Part shown: piece by piece, positions 34,856-44,951 of the stretch | Layout of the letters: every line of letters starts with the position of its first letter | Numbering within the stretch: the stretch's first letter is position 1 | From: Mycobacterium sp. ITM-2016-00318 | GTDB lineage: Bacteria; Actinomycetota; Actinomycetes; Mycobacteriales; Mycobacteriaceae | Direction: 5' to 3' | DNA length: 64,000 nt | NCBI RefSeq assembly: GCF_002968285.2 | Contig: NZ_CP134400.1 | Location: 1,798,001-1,862,000 of the forward strand | Notes under the pieces: generated by a model | Database searches by the model: none | Seen by the model: the letters and a program-made list of their open reading frames with translations, nothing else | What the model was told of the DNA's origin: nothing | Position numbers and translations under genes: made by a program

Positions 34856-37024
34856 ATGAAGGTGTCTTGGCCACTGACGACGCCGAGCGAGTCGGGCGAC
34901 AGCGCACGCCCGAACTGGCGGTCGGTTGGCGCGCTCTTCGGGGCGGTGGCGCTGGCCTACTCGGTGGGCGCGGCGTTGGCTTGGCAATCGTTCGGGGCCG
35001 AAGGGGGGACGCCGGCATTCTTCCCACCCGCAGGCGTGACGGTGGCCTTGATGCTGCTGACACCACGCTCCCGGTGGGCAGTCATCGTCGCCGCGATCGT
35101 TGCTTGCGAGCTCGCCGTCGATCTCTACTACGGCGTCGGCGCCCGGGGTGCGCTGGGCTATGCCGTGGCCAACTCGGTGGAGCCTGTCGTCGGTGCGTCG
35201 GTGGTGCTGGCGTTGTGCAACGGGACACCCGATCTTCGAAAACGCCGTGATCTGGCGAAATTCTTGGCTGGGGCCTGTCTGGTGGGCCCGCTCGTGGGCG
35301 GCTTGATCGGCGGCACCCTCAGCGCCGTCTCTTACGACCTCGGCTGGACCACTGCAGTAGTGCACTGGTGGGCAGGCGATGGGATCGGTGCTTTGGTGGT
35401 GGGCGCACCGATTCTCCTGTGGTCCACGCAGCACCACATATTGCGGGCTCGATCGGTCGAGACTGCCCTCGTACTCGTCGTCACCGTGCTGCTGTCGTTG
35501 GCGGCGCTCTGGTTGCAGGCGCCACCGTCACTGCTCCTGCTGCCGGTGATGGCATGGGCGGCTTTCCGGCTGGACGTGCTCGGGGCTGCACTGGCAGGCG
35601 CGGTGCTGGCCACCACCGTCAACTACATGACCCATTCAGGACACGGCCCGTTCACGGAACTGACTGTTGCCGCGCCGGCGCGGCTCGCGTTGACGCAGGT
35701 GTTCATCGCGGTGATCGTGTTGATGGCCATGCTGATCGCGCAGGAAGCCGCCGGACGCGTCGCGGCGGTCAGAGCACAGGAAGCCGAACGGCGAGAACGC
35801 GACCGGCTACAGGTCCTGGCACATCTGGCACAGCTCCTCTCGGCTGCACTGACACCCAGCCAGATCGGGGACGCTGTCGTCAACCAGTTGTACAAGGGGG
35901 CGGGCGCACAGGCGGTGGCGCTCGGCCTGGTGACACCTGACGGGCAGCGGCTGGAGTGGGTGAAGGCAGCCGGCTACCCGCAGCTTGTGCGCGACAAGTT
36001 CGCAACCGGAATCCCGCTCGATGACCCCACCGCTGCGACCGAAGCGGTGCATACCGGCCGGCCGGTGATGATCGGCAGTGCGGCGGAATACCACCGGAGG
36101 TACTTCAAGAACGCAGATCTGATGAAGCTGACCGGGGCGGAGGCCTTGGTCAACTGGCCGCTGACCTCCGGCGCCGCGCCGATTGGTGTGCTCGGCCTGA
36201 TGTGGACGACGCCGCAACCGTTGGATGCCGCCCAAATGGCATACATCTCCGCGGTCGCCACCATGGTCGGACAAGGATTGGTGCGCGCTCAGGTGTATGC
36301 CGACGAGCACGCGAGGGCCGCGGTGCTGCAAGCCGCGGTGCTGCCCGCCGAGCCGGCCGACGTCGCCGACCTCGATGTGGCGGTCACGTATGAACCGGCC
36401 GACGGCGAGCACGGGCTCGGCGGTGACTGGTATGACGTGATGGCCCTGCCGAAGCAGCGGACCTACCTGGCGGTGGGCGACGTGGTGGGGCACGGACTGC
36501 CCGCCGTCGAGGACATGGCGCAGTTGCGCAGCGCCGGACGCGCCATGGCGTTGCAGGGTCTCCCACCCGCCCAACTGCTGGCCGAGTTGAACACCTTCAC
36601 CGCCCACGCCAGTCATGGAAGGTTCGCAACCATGTACGTGGCCGTGTTCGATCCGGGAACCGGCACCTTGTCGTACGGTTCGGCCGGTCACCCGCCGGCA
36701 TTGTTGCGTCGCTCGCGCGACGGAAACGTCGTGCGACTTGTCGACGGTCACGGCCCGGTGCTCGGACCCATTCGCGACGCCACCTACAGCGAGGGCCACG
36801 TGCGGCTCGAGCCGGGCGACATCCTGGTCATGTACACCGACGGCCTGATCGAGGGAACCGGCCGGGACATCGAGACGGGAATCTCCAAAGCGCAGCGGCT
36901 GATAGCAGGCTGGGAGTCGGACACCGCGTTGGCAAAGGGGTGTCGGCAACTCACAGAAACGCTTGCCATGCGACCTCGCCGAGATGACGTCTGCGTTGTC
37001 GTCGTGCAATTACGCCGCGATTGA
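34856..37024 (+). CDS. MASE1-GAF-PP2C (SpoIIE) membrane phosphatase
   Basis: About 722 residues from ATG 34856. Residues 20-300 form an integral membrane sensor of roughly eight helices resembling MASE1 (FFPPAGVTVALMLL motif). A coiled linker and a GAF domain (about 330-500) follow, then a PP2C/SpoIIE Ser/Thr phosphatase with GGDWYDV, VGDVVGHGLPA, YGSAGHPPALL, MYTDGLIEG and RRDDVCVVVV. Such proteins usually dephosphorylate anti-anti-sigma factors to tune an alternative sigma factor (Rsb-like). No sigma, RsbW or RsbV gene is adjacent, so the partner must be elsewhere. The TTG start at 34739 is less likely. Confidence 0.88.
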   Translation: MKVSWPLTTPSESGDSARPNWRSVGALFGAVALAYSVGAALAWQSFGAEGGTPAFFPPAGVTVALMLLTPRSRWAVIVAAIVACELAVDLYYGVGARGALGYAVANSVEPVVGASVVLALCNGTPDLRKRRDLAKFLAGACLVGPLVGGLIGGTLSAVSYDLGWTTAVVHWWAGDGIGALVVGAPILLWSTQHHILRARSVETALVLVVTVLLSLAALWLQAPPSLLLLPVMAWAAFRLDVLGAALAGAVLATTVNYMTHSGHGPFTELTVAAPARLALTQVFIAVIVLMAMLIAQEAAGRVAAVRAQEAERRERDRLQVLAHLAQLLSAALTPSQIGDAVVNQLYKGAGAQAVALGLVTPDGQRLEWVKAAGYPQLVRDKFATGIPLDDPTAATEAVHTGRPVMIGSAAEYHRRYFKNADLMKLTGAEALVNWPLTSGAAPIGVLGLMWTTPQPLDAAQMAYISAVATMVGQGLVRAQVYADEHARAAVLQAAVLPAEPADVADLDVAVTYEPADGEHGLGGDWYDVMALPKQRTYLAVGDVVGHGLPAVEDMAQLRSAGRAMALQGLPPAQLLAELNTFTAHASHGRFATMYVAVFDPGTGTLSYGSAGHPPALLRRSRDGNVVRLVDGHGPVLGPIRDATYSEGHVRLEPGDILVMYTDGLIEGTGRDIETGISKAQRLIAGWESDTALAKGCRQLTETLAMRPRRDDVCVVVVQLRRD

Positions 37025-37059
37025 GGCCGACCGTCGCACGCCGCCGAAGCGCCGCAGAT

Positions 37060-37515
37060 TCAGTCGAGATCCGCGAGAACCTTGCGGGCGGCTTCGAGTT
37101 CGGCTTCGAGGGCGGCGACTCTGGCGGCCTGCTGGGAGCGCGCCTCCTCGATCAGCCCGTCGATCGGGGTGCAGAGGTCCTCGTGGAGCTCCTTGGCGGC
37201 GCGGGAGACCGCGGCGGCCGCGACCGCGAGGTTGCGTGCCAGATAGGTGGATCCTTGCTTGAGCTCGGCGCGCCACTCGCCGTCGGCGTTGCCGGTGACG
37301 GTGAGAGTCAGCTCGAGAGTCTTGGTCTTCTTGGCGGTCACCCTCTTGGCCTGAGTTTTCTTCGGCTTCTGCCCGGTGGAAGCGACGGAGGCCGGTGCGT
37401 CGGGCGCCGGTGAAGTCCCCGTAGGGGCGTCTTCGACGACGGCTCGCGAAATGGTGGGTGTGTCGGAGTCGGCCTCCAGCGCGTTGGCTGGCAGAGTGTC
37501 CACGGTCATCGTCAC
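37060..37515 (-). CDS. Conserved actinobacterial hypothetical protein with Ala/Lys-rich linker and C-terminal coiled coil
   Basis: The start is GTG 37515, six bases after AAGGAG; upstream in-frame codons lie in mmpL. The ~151-residue product has a disordered Ala/Pro/Thr N-terminus, a Lys-rich segment (KKTQAKRVTAKKTK), a small folded core beginning LELTLTVTG, and a terminal heptad helix (AARVAALEAELEAARKVL). It resembles a mycobacterial protein family seen in many genomes (possibly DUF6319), but I cannot confirm this. A nucleoid or envelope scaffold role would be a guess. Confidence 0.65.
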   Translation of the reverse strand: MTMTVDTLPANALEADSDTPTISRAVVEDAPTGTSPAPDAPASVASTGQKPKKTQAKRVTAKKTKTLELTLTVTGNADGEWRAELKQGSTYLARNLAVAAAAVSRAAKELHEDLCTPIDGLIEEARSQQAARVAALEAELEAARKVLADLD

Positions 37516-37660
37516 GGTGAGCTCCTTCTGATCATCGCCGGCATCGAGCGAGCTTCGGCAGTCATCCCCATTAGAACATAGGTTCGATTCGAACGCGAGC
37601 CCGGGGCTCGCCTCCACGAGCGCGACATGACGAAATAGCCTCGCCGCAAACGACTTTCGA

Positions 37661-40513
37661 TTACGAAGTGCTCGGCCATCTCGCGCGTACGGGCCGCGGA
37701 CGCACGAGTTGCGGCCACCAGAACCATCGGCCAAGCAGTGCCGCGATCGACGGCGTCATGAACGCACGGATCACCATGGTGTCGAACAGCAGACCCATCC
37801 CTATGGTCGTGCCCATCTGGGCGACCACGACCATGGCGCTCACCGACATCGACATCATGGTGAACGCGAACACCAAGCCCGCCGCGGTCACGACGGATCC
37901 ACTGCCACCCATGGCGCGGATGATTCCGGTATTGATTCCCGCCGGAATCTCCTCTTTGATCCGGGCGACCAACAGCAGGTTGTAGTCCGCGCCGACCGCC
38001 AACAGGATGATCACCGCCATCGCCATCACCATGAACTCCAGGTCCAATCCAATGAGGTGCTGCCAGAACAGAACTGACAACCCGAAGGATGCACCGAGCG
38101 ACAGCACAACGGTGCCTACGATGACGCCCGCCGCGACCACACTGCGCGTGATGATCAGCATGACGATGAAGATCAGCGTCAGCGCGGCGACGCCGGCGAT
38201 CAGCAGGTCATATGCGTTTCCGTCGCGCATATCCTTGAAGGTGGACGCGGTGCCGCCGAGGTAGACCCGCGATCCCTCCAACGGCGTGCCCTTGATGGCT
38301 TCGAAGGCAGCGTTCTTGATGGCGTCGATCCGCTGGATGCCGTCGGCGCCGAGCGGATCGTTCTCGTGGGAGATGATGAAACGGACAGCGTGGCCGTCGG
38401 GGGAGATGAAGTTCTTCATACCGCGCTTGAAGTCTTTGTTGTCGAAGATCTCCGGTGGCAGGTAAAACGTGTCGTCGTTGTGGGATTCGTTGAACGCATC
38501 GCCCATCGCGGATTGGTTCTCGCTCGCCGCATATTGCTGTTCCTGCTGGCTCGACTGAGTCGAGTGCATCGTCAGCATCATGTCCCGCATCGTCTTCATC
38601 GTCTCGATCTGCTGCGGCATCATCGCCTGCAACTGCGGCATCAGGGAGTCGAGTCGCTCCAGATCCGGAATCAGGGCTTGGATGTCGTCGGTCAACATGT
38701 CGACGCCGTCGAGGGTGTCGAAGATCGCGCGCAACGCATGGCAGACCGGAATGTCGTAACAGTGCGGCTCCCAGTACAGGTAATTGCGCACCGGACGGAA
38801 GAAATCGTCGAAATCGGCGATGTAGTCTCGCAATTCGGCGGTATCGACCGTCGTTTCCCGCACCTTGGCCACCATGGTATGTGTGACGGCGGTCATCTCT
38901 CCCATCAGCGAGTTCATCGTCGTCATCGCGTCGATGGTGGTCTGCATCTCGTTGGCCTGAACCAACATGTCGTCCATGGTTCTTTCGCTGTACGAGCGAT
39001 TGAGTTGCTGAAGTGTGCCGCTCATGCTCATCTGGGCCGGAATCGTGCTGAACTTCAGGGGCTTACCCTCTGGCCGCGTGATCGACTGCACCCGTCCGAT
39101 GCCCGGCACCTTCGTCACGGCCTTTGTGATCCGCTCGATCACGAGGAAGTCGGCCGAGTTGCGCAGGTCCTTGTCAGATTCGACGAGCAGCATTTCGGGG
39201 TTCATGCGGGACACCGGGAAATGGCGCTCGGCGGCTGCGAATCCCTGTTGCGAGGGCAGATCGGCGGGTAGGTACTCCCGGTCGTTGTAGCTGGGCCGGT
39301 ACCCCGGCAGGGTCAGCAGACCGATCAGGGCCAGGAGGATGGTCGCCGTCAGGATCCAACCCGGCCACCGCACGATCGCGGCGCCGATGCGTCGCCAGAA
39401 TCGAATCCGCATCGCGCGCTTGGGTTCCAGCAGTCCGAAGCGGCTGGCGACGGTGATGATCGCGGGCCCGAGAGTCAGCGCCACGACCACGGCGACGACC
39501 ATCCCGATGAAGAGCGGGATCCCCAGCGTCTGGAAGTAGGGCAGCCGGGTGAAGGAAAGGCAGAAGGTAGCGCCTGCGATCGTCATTCCCGAGCCGAGCA
39601 CGACGTGGGCTGTGCCGTGAAACATGACGTAGTACGCGGACTCCCCATCCTCCCCGATCGATCTGGCTTCCTGGTACCGCCCGATCAGGAAGATCGCGTA
39701 GTCGGTCGTCGCCGCGATCGCGAGAGTCACCAGGAGCTGAGTCGCGAACGTCGACAGTCCGATGAGGTCGTTGTAGCCGAGGAACGCCACCACCCCGCGC
39801 GTCACCGACAGGCTCAGCACCATGATCGTCAACACGAGCAGGACGGTGACGATCGAGCGGTAGAAGAACAACAGCATGAAGACGATGACGCCGACCGTCA
39901 CGATCTCGATGGTTCTGATGCTCGCGTTGCCTGCGTTTTCCTGGTCGGCCTGAAGTGCGGGGCCGCCGGTGACGTAGACCTTGACTCCGGGCGGCGGTGT
40001 CAATCCGTTGACCAGTTTTTGGGCTGCAATGACCGACTCGTTGCCGAGCGCTTCACCCATGTTGCCCGCGAGATACACCTGCACGTACGCGGCTTTGCCG
40101 TCCTCGCTCTGCGCCCCGACTCTCGTCAGCGGATCGCCCCAGAAGTCCTGGATGTGCTGGACGTGCTTGGTGTCGGCGCGAAGCTTGGCGATCATGTCGT
40201 CGTAGAACCGGTGGGAGTCCTCGCCAAGCGGCTTGTCGCCCTCGAGCACGATCATGGCCGAGCTGTCGGAGTCGAACTCCTCGAAGACCTTGCCGATGCG
40301 CATCATCGCGGCGACCGCAGGCGCGTCTTTGGGCGACATCGAGACGGCCTGCATCTTGCCGACCTCTTCGAGCTGCGGCACGGAGACGTTCAGCACCGCG
40401 ATGAGAGCGATCCAGCCGATGATGATGGGGACCGCCAGCCGCCGGATCCAGCGGGCCAGACCCGATCTCCGCTGCTCTTCGGCGCGGGCGACGTCGATCG
40501 CCGGAGCGCTCAC
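37661..40513 (-). CDS. MmpL4/MmpL5-type RND transporter
   Basis: A 950-residue protein with the full MmpL4/5 layout: TM1 near residue 30, a first periplasmic domain, helices 2-6 with [16 protein letters not shown], a long second periplasmic domain rich in Met and Gln (about 490-720, with a predicted helical hairpin), then helices 8-12 with [16 protein letters not shown]. The Asp-Tyr pairs are the proton-relay residues. MmpL4 and MmpL5 export siderophores with an MmpS adaptor, normally encoded directly upstream; here no mmpS is present and the upstream neighbour is divergent. It may use a distant MmpS or export another substrate such as a glycopeptidolipid. Confidence 0.92.
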   Translation of the reverse strand: MSAPAIDVARAEEQRRSGLARWIRRLAVPIIIGWIALIAVLNVSVPQLEEVGKMQAVSMSPKDAPAVAAMMRIGKVFEEFDSDSSAMIVLEGDKPLGEDSHRFYDDMIAKLRADTKHVQHIQDFWGDPLTRVGAQSEDGKAAYVQVYLAGNMGEALGNESVIAAQKLVNGLTPPPGVKVYVTGGPALQADQENAGNASIRTIEIVTVGVIVFMLLFFYRSIVTVLLVLTIMVLSLSVTRGVVAFLGYNDLIGLSTFATQLLVTLAIAATTDYAIFLIGRYQEARSIGEDGESAYYVMFHGTAHVVLGSGMTIAGATFCLSFTRLPYFQTLGIPLFIGMVVAVVVALTLGPAIITVASRFGLLEPKRAMRIRFWRRIGAAIVRWPGWILTATILLALIGLLTLPGYRPSYNDREYLPADLPSQQGFAAAERHFPVSRMNPEMLLVESDKDLRNSADFLVIERITKAVTKVPGIGRVQSITRPEGKPLKFSTIPAQMSMSGTLQQLNRSYSERTMDDMLVQANEMQTTIDAMTTMNSLMGEMTAVTHTMVAKVRETTVDTAELRDYIADFDDFFRPVRNYLYWEPHCYDIPVCHALRAIFDTLDGVDMLTDDIQALIPDLERLDSLMPQLQAMMPQQIETMKTMRDMMLTMHSTQSSQQEQQYAASENQSAMGDAFNESHNDDTFYLPPEIFDNKDFKRGMKNFISPDGHAVRFIISHENDPLGADGIQRIDAIKNAAFEAIKGTPLEGSRVYLGGTASTFKDMRDGNAYDLLIAGVAALTLIFIVMLIITRSVVAAGVIVGTVVLSLGASFGLSVLFWQHLIGLDLEFMVMAMAVIILLAVGADYNLLLVARIKEEIPAGINTGIIRAMGGSGSVVTAAGLVFAFTMMSMSVSAMVVVAQMGTTIGMGLLFDTMVIRAFMTPSIAALLGRWFWWPQLVRPRPVRARWPSTS

Positions 40514-40742
40514 CAGGGCGTCATTCCCTCAACGCAGCAGTCGGACACCACAAACGGGGACGTGTCCCGTGGCGTTGCATTCGGCACAGCCATATCAAAA
40601 CTCATCGATATTGCGGAGACTGGCTAAACGCTGACATCCGCACTGACCATGACTGACCCCGCAGCACTTCGACCCTAAGTGTGAATTCGTTCTCGGCAGG
40701 GTAAGCGAGTCGCATGATGGTGTGTGCACTGGCGGTTTACTG

Positions 40743-41873
40743 ATGGTCCCGACACTGCGCAGCGTCGCGCGATGGAGTGTCAAACCTGCTAAGAACGTCG
40801 AGACGGCGATAAGCCCCAAGGTGAATGTCTTGCGCGGTTTGGCTGCTCGCGCGACGACTCCGCTGCTTCCTGACGACTACCTGAAGATGCTCAACCCGCT
40901 GTGGACCGCACGCGAGCTCCGCGGGGAGGTCATCGGTGTGCAGAAGGAAACCGAGGACTCGGCAACGGTGACGATCAAGCCGGGCTGGGGCTTCTCGGCC
41001 GATTACCGGCCCGGGCAGTACGTCGGCATCGGGCTGCGAGTCAACGGCCGCTGGCACTGGCGCTCGTACTCGCTCACCTCGGTTCCACAGCGGGACGAGA
41101 AGCACATCACGATCACCGTGAAGGCGACTCCAGAAGGCTTTCTGTCCTCACATTTGGTGAACGGTGTAGAAGCAGGGACGATCGTGCGCCTCGCCACCCC
41201 GAAAGGGGACTTCGCACTGCCTGATCCGCCGCCCCCGAAGATTCTCTTCATCAGCGCAGGCAGTGGCATCACGCCGCTCATGGCGATGCTGCGGTCACTC
41301 ACCGCCCGCGAGCAGAACCCCGACATCGTGCATCTGCACTCCGCGCCGTCGAAAGATGGTGTGATCTTCCACGACGAACTGCGTGCGCTGGAGAACAGCG
41401 ACCACAGCTACCGGCTGCACCTTCAGCTGACCGAGACGGACGGCCACCTCGACTTCCAGCAGCTCGACGACCTGATACCGGATTGGCGGGACAGACCGAC
41501 GTGGGCGTGCGGGCCAACGCCGATGCTGGATGACATCGAGGGCGTCTTCGACGAGGCCGATCTCAGCGACCGTCTGCACATCGAACGGTTCACGATCGAT
41601 CGAACCGACAAGGGCGGTGAGGGCGGCACCGTGACATTCGCCATCTCCGACAAGACGATCGAGATCGACGGGGCCACATCACTTCTGGAAGCCGGCGAGC
41701 AGGTCGGCATCCAGATGCCTTTCGGCTGCCGGATGGGCATCTGCCAAACCTGCGTGCTGCCCTTGGAGGACGGGCATATCCGTGATTTCCGCTCCGGCAA
41801 TGAGCACGGTCCAGGTGATCGCATCAACACCTGCATATCCACCGCTTCTGGCGACTGCACTCTGAAGATTTAG
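40743..41873 (+). CDS. Ferredoxin-type oxidoreductase (FAD, NAD(P)H, 2Fe-2S), desaturase redox partner (Rv3230c-like)
   Basis: About 376 residues. An FNR-like FAD domain with RSYSLTS is followed by an NAD(P) domain with [14 protein letters not shown] and a C-terminal plant-type 2Fe-2S ferredoxin with [11 protein letters not shown] and the later INTCIS cysteine. It would move electrons from NADPH to the adjacent membrane desaturase, as Rv3230c does for DesA3. The gene for DesA3 begins 12 bp after this stop, so they form an operon. GTG 40722 is an alternative start, seven codons longer. Confidence 0.92.
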   Translation: MVPTLRSVARWSVKPAKNVETAISPKVNVLRGLAARATTPLLPDDYLKMLNPLWTARELRGEVIGVQKETEDSATVTIKPGWGFSADYRPGQYVGIGLRVNGRWHWRSYSLTSVPQRDEKHITITVKATPEGFLSSHLVNGVEAGTIVRLATPKGDFALPDPPPPKILFISAGSGITPLMAMLRSLTAREQNPDIVHLHSAPSKDGVIFHDELRALENSDHSYRLHLQLTETDGHLDFQQLDDLIPDWRDRPTWACGPTPMLDDIEGVFDEADLSDRLHIERFTIDRTDKGGEGGTVTFAISDKTIEIDGATSLLEAGEQVGIQMPFGCRMGICQTCVLPLEDGHIRDFRSGNEHGPGDRINTCISTASGDCTLKI

Positions 41874-41885
41874 GAACACGCACTC

Positions 41886-43124
41886 ATGGCCATCACTGAC
41901 ATCAAGGCGTATGCCCATCTCACCCCGGAGGATGTCGAGAGCCTCGCCCACGAGCTGGATTCCATTCGCACCGACATCGAGGAATCGCGAGGCGAACGCG
42001 ACGCCCGCTACATTCGCAGGACGATCCAGCTGCAGCGCGGCCTGGCCGTCGGTGGACGCGCCGCCCTGTTCTTCAGTCACAACCGGATCGCACGGCTAGC
42101 CGGAATTGCGATGCTGGGAACGGCCAAGATCATCGAGAACATGGAACTCGGGCACAACATAACCCACGGCCAGTGGGACTGGATGAACGACCCGGAGATT
42201 CACTCGACCGAATGGGAGTGGGACACCACCTCACCGAGCGTGCACTGGAAAAAGTCCCACAACTTCATTCACCACAAGTACACGAACGTTGTCGGTCTGG
42301 ACGATGACATCGGGTACGGCATTTTGCGCCTCACTCGGGACCAGCGCTGGGAACGGTGGATGATCTTCAACCCCGTCATAAACCTCACGTTGGGAACACT
42401 CTTCGAATGGGGCGTCGCCGCGCACGGTCTGGAGACGACCAAGTTCCGCAAGGGCGAGAAGTCGAAGGACGAGGTGCTCAAGGATCTGCGCATCATCGGT
42501 AAGAAGGTCGGTAAGCAGGTCGGCAAGGACTACGTCGTGTTTCCCGCACTGGCCGGGAAGAACTGGAAGTCCACCATGAAGGCCAACGCGATCGCGAACC
42601 TGATCCGCAACTACTGGTCCTACATGGTGATTTTCTGCGGGCATTTCCCCGACGGCGCGGAGAAGTTCACCAAGCAAGAGTTCGAGAACGAGACCCAGGG
42701 TGAGTGGTATCTCCGGCAGATGCTGGGGTCTGCGAATTTTGATGCCGGGCCGGTGATGGCCTTCATGAGCGGCAACCTGTGCCATCAGATCGAGCATCAC
42801 CTGTTCCCTGATCTGCCGAGCAACCGGTACGCCGAGATCGGTGAGCGTGTGCGCGCGTTGTGCGAAAAGTACGACCTACCATATACAACAGGTTCGCTTC
42901 CACGGCAGTACATGCAGTCGTTCTGGACGATCCTGAAATTGGCTTTGCCTGACAAGCTTCTCAAGGCCACGTCGGACGACGCGCCCGAGACCAACTCGGA
43001 ATTGAAGTTCCGCATCCGGGGCGGCATGCGGGAAAGCTTCGGTGTCGACCCGGCCACTGGTAAGCGTCGCGGCCTCAGGACGGCGCTGCGCGAACTAGAG
43101 ACCGGGGCGATGGCGACGGCCTGA
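41886..43124 (+). CDS. desA3: Membrane acyl-CoA delta-9 desaturase (DesA3-like)
   Basis: A 412-residue membrane di-iron desaturase with all three histidine boxes: HNITH (HxxxH), HNFIHH (HxxxHH) and HQIEHH (HxxHH). It introduces a double bond in stearoyl/palmitoyl-CoA to give oleate/palmitoleate, using electrons from the upstream oxidoreductase. The layout matches the M. tuberculosis Rv3230c-Rv3229c pair. The C-terminal ~80 residues after the third box are hydrophilic and include the region that controls DesA3 turnover in M. tuberculosis. It is immediately followed by an acidic-protein gene. Confidence 0.92.
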   Translation: MAITDIKAYAHLTPEDVESLAHELDSIRTDIEESRGERDARYIRRTIQLQRGLAVGGRAALFFSHNRIARLAGIAMLGTAKIIENMELGHNITHGQWDWMNDPEIHSTEWEWDTTSPSVHWKKSHNFIHHKYTNVVGLDDDIGYGILRLTRDQRWERWMIFNPVINLTLGTLFEWGVAAHGLETTKFRKGEKSKDEVLKDLRIIGKKVGKQVGKDYVVFPALAGKNWKSTMKANAIANLIRNYWSYMVIFCGHFPDGAEKFTKQEFENETQGEWYLRQMLGSANFDAGPVMAFMSGNLCHQIEHHLFPDLPSNRYAEIGERVRALCEKYDLPYTTGSLPRQYMQSFWTILKLALPDKLLKATSDDAPETNSELKFRIRGGMRESFGVDPATGKRRGLRTALRELETGAMATA

Positions 43125-43163
43125 CACGCAGGACCGGATGTCTGGAAAAGGGAGGAATCACAA

Positions 43164-43541
43164 ATGGCGGAAAAAGAGGGTGGCCAGTGGGACGTCGGCG
43201 TCAAGGACAACGTCATCTTCGTCGCGCGCCTCAACGATGACGGCGAGCGGTTGTTCGAAGATCAGTTGGCGCCAGAGGAAGCGCGTCACCTCGCGGAATT
43301 GTTGAGGAAGTACGCAGGCAAGGTCGACGAGTCGAAGCCGGACGATCGGTCTACCGGTAAGGACGAGGACGACGATAAGGACGACGACAAGGACGACAAG
43401 GACGATCGCGACAAGAAGCAGCGCGACAAGAAGGAGCGCGACGGCAAAGACGACGACAAGGACGATAAGGACGATCGCGACAAGAAGGAGCGCGACGACA
43501 GGAACGACGATGACGACGACGATGAGGACGACAAGAAGTAG
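43164..43541 (+). CDS. Small protein with highly charged Asp/Lys repeat tail
   Basis: A 125-residue protein. Residues 1-55 are a short folded-looking region (opening MAEKEGGQWDVGVKD, then a helix EEARHLAELLRKYAGKV). The remaining ~70 residues are almost only Asp, Lys, Arg and Glu in DDKDD and DKKERD runs. GGAGG precedes the ATG at the expected distance. The stop shares one base with the start of the hemerythrin gene (TAGTG), so the two are translationally coupled. I do not recognise the family; metal binding or disorder-driven interactions are possible given the hemerythrin partner. Confidence 0.7.
   Translation: MAEKEGGQWDVGVKDNVIFVARLNDDGERLFEDQLAPEEARHLAELLRKYAGKVDESKPDDRSTGKDEDDDKDDDKDDKDDRDKKQRDKKERDGKDDDKDDKDDRDKKERDDRNDDDDDDEDDKK
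43386..43523 (+). repeat. Two tandem 69-bp copies encoding the Asp/Lys tail
   Basis: The segment beginning GACAAGGACGA recurs at 43386 and 43455, exactly 69 bp (23 codons) apart, including the shared GATCGCGACAAGAAG. This internal duplication is the main source of the Asp/Lys-rich tail and could expand or contract in frame. Confidence 0.75.
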
Positions 43542-44065
43542 TGGCTGACATCATCGATCTCGTCTACGCCGACCACGATTGGCTGCGACGTCAGTTCTTC
43601 CGACTCGACGACGCCAAATCTCCGGACGAACTCGCGGCGATATGGGATGTTCTGCGCATGCGTCTCGACGCGCATGCCGACGCCGAGGAGAGGGTCTTCT
43701 ATCCGGCGCTGCTCAAGCACGGTGGTCGCGATGACCCCGGCAATCCCGCAGGCGACCCGGAGGATGAAACCGAGGACGCGATCACCGACCACAACGCGAT
43801 ACGGGAGGCGGTGCGCGCGGCGCGCCGGCACGAGCCAGGCACCGACAAGTGGTTCGAGGCCGTGATTGAAGCCCGCAAGCAAAACGGTGAGCATCTCGAG
43901 GAGGAAGAGCGCGAAGCCATGCCGGACTTCATCAAGAGCGCGTCTCTCGAGCTGCGTCACGACTTGGGCATGCGATGGCTGAAGTTCTATGCCGAACACG
44001 AGTCAAGCCAGGGCATCGACAACCGCGACAAGGACGCCGACGTCTACATCGAACAGAACTCCTGA
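43541..44065 (+). CDS. Hemerythrin-like HHE-domain protein
   Basis: A 174-residue four-helix-bundle protein with the hemerythrin iron ligands: DHDWL (first His), HADAEERVFYPAL (His and Glu), DHNAIREAV (second His) and GEHLEEEEREAMP (His and Glu). The family binds O2, NO or reactive species through a di-iron site; mycobacterial homologues affect H2O2 and NO responses. GTG start at 43541, coupled to the preceding Asp/Lys-rich protein gene. Close to the iron-dependent desaturase operon, but co-transcription is only inferred from the short gap. Confidence 0.87.
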   Translation: MADIIDLVYADHDWLRRQFFRLDDAKSPDELAAIWDVLRMRLDAHADAEERVFYPALLKHGGRDDPGNPAGDPEDETEDAITDHNAIREAVRAARRHEPGTDKWFEAVIEARKQNGEHLEEEEREAMPDFIKSASLELRHDLGMRWLKFYAEHESSQGIDNRDKDADVYIEQNS

Positions 44066-44090
44066 CCACCCACTGCCGTAGATTGCCAGC

Positions 44091-44888
44091 GTGAGCCAAG
44101 AGAGAGTTCGGGTGCAGACGGGGTCCGGCGGTGTTGCGACGGTGACGATGATCCGAGCCGACAAGCACAACGCGCTTGACCAGGCCATGTTCGAGGCTTT
44201 GCAGGAAGCCGCCGGGCGGCTGACCGCTGACACGTCGGTCCGCGCGGTCGTGCTGCACGGCGAGGGCAAGAGCTTCTGCTCGGGTCTTGACGTCGCCAGC
44301 TTCATGGACGCCCGCGGCGGCACGAACGTGCTACTGGCCCGAGAGCACGGTCACCTGGCCAACTTCGCGCAGCGGGTGACCTACGACTGGTCGATGGTGC
44401 CTGCGCCGGTCATCGCCGCGATCCACGGCAATTGCTTCGGCGGTGGCCTTCAGATCGCGCTGGGCGCCGACATCCGGATCGCCGCGCCGGATGCGAAGCT
44501 GTCGATCATGGAGATCAAGTGGGGTCTCGTGCCCGACATGGGTATCACGCAGACCCTGCCGCGATTGCTGCCTATCGATGTCGCGAAAGAGCTGACGTTC
44601 AGCGGGCGCATCGTGTCCGGGACCGATGCCGTGACGCTCGGCTTGTGCACTCGCAGCGCCGACGATCCGCTCGCCTCGGCGCTCGCGCTGGCGGATGAGA
44701 TCGCGAACAAATCTCCGGATGCCATCCGCGCCGCCAAGCGCCTCTACAACGAAACCTGGATGAGCAGCGACCCGGCGACGGCTCTCGCTCGCGAGTCCGA
44801 GCTGCAAGCCGGCCTGATCGGCAAGCCCAACCAGGTTGCGGCAGTCGTGGCGGGGATGTCGGGCGAGCAGCCGACCTTCGTCGACTGA
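44091..44888 (+). CDS. Enoyl-CoA hydratase/isomerase family protein (crotonase)
   Basis: A 265-residue crotonase with the oxyanion-hole motifs GKSFCSGLDVASF and HGNCFGGGLQIALGADIRIAA. The second catalytic Glu (ALxxGxVxE) position reads IKWGLVPDMGITQTLPRLL, with Asp where hydratases have Glu, so isomerase or hydrolase activity is as likely as hydration. GTG start at 44091, 25 bp after hemerythrin. It probably acts in fatty acid beta-oxidation; the link to its neighbours is not clear. Confidence 0.85.
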   Translation: MSQERVRVQTGSGGVATVTMIRADKHNALDQAMFEALQEAAGRLTADTSVRAVVLHGEGKSFCSGLDVASFMDARGGTNVLLAREHGHLANFAQRVTYDWSMVPAPVIAAIHGNCFGGGLQIALGADIRIAAPDAKLSIMEIKWGLVPDMGITQTLPRLLPIDVAKELTFSGRIVSGTDAVTLGLCTRSADDPLASALALADEIANKSPDAIRAAKRLYNETWMSSDPATALARESELQAGLIGKPNQVAAVVAGMSGEQPTFVD

Positions 44889-44951
44889 GTTCGCGTCAGT
44901 CAAGCCCGAACAGCCTCGGCGTTTCGCTGCCGGTCGACGTTGCCGGTTGCC

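Noticed and set aside
34778..35437. Upstream extension of the small membrane protein frame antisense to the phosphatase gene
   Set aside because: The sequence is low-information Arg/His/Ala-rich shadow; only the part after 34777 has a plausible protein pattern.
38366..39271. 301-codon plus-strand frame inside mmpL4/5
   Set aside because: Antisense shadow of a strong MmpL gene; composition and lack of motifs argue against coding.
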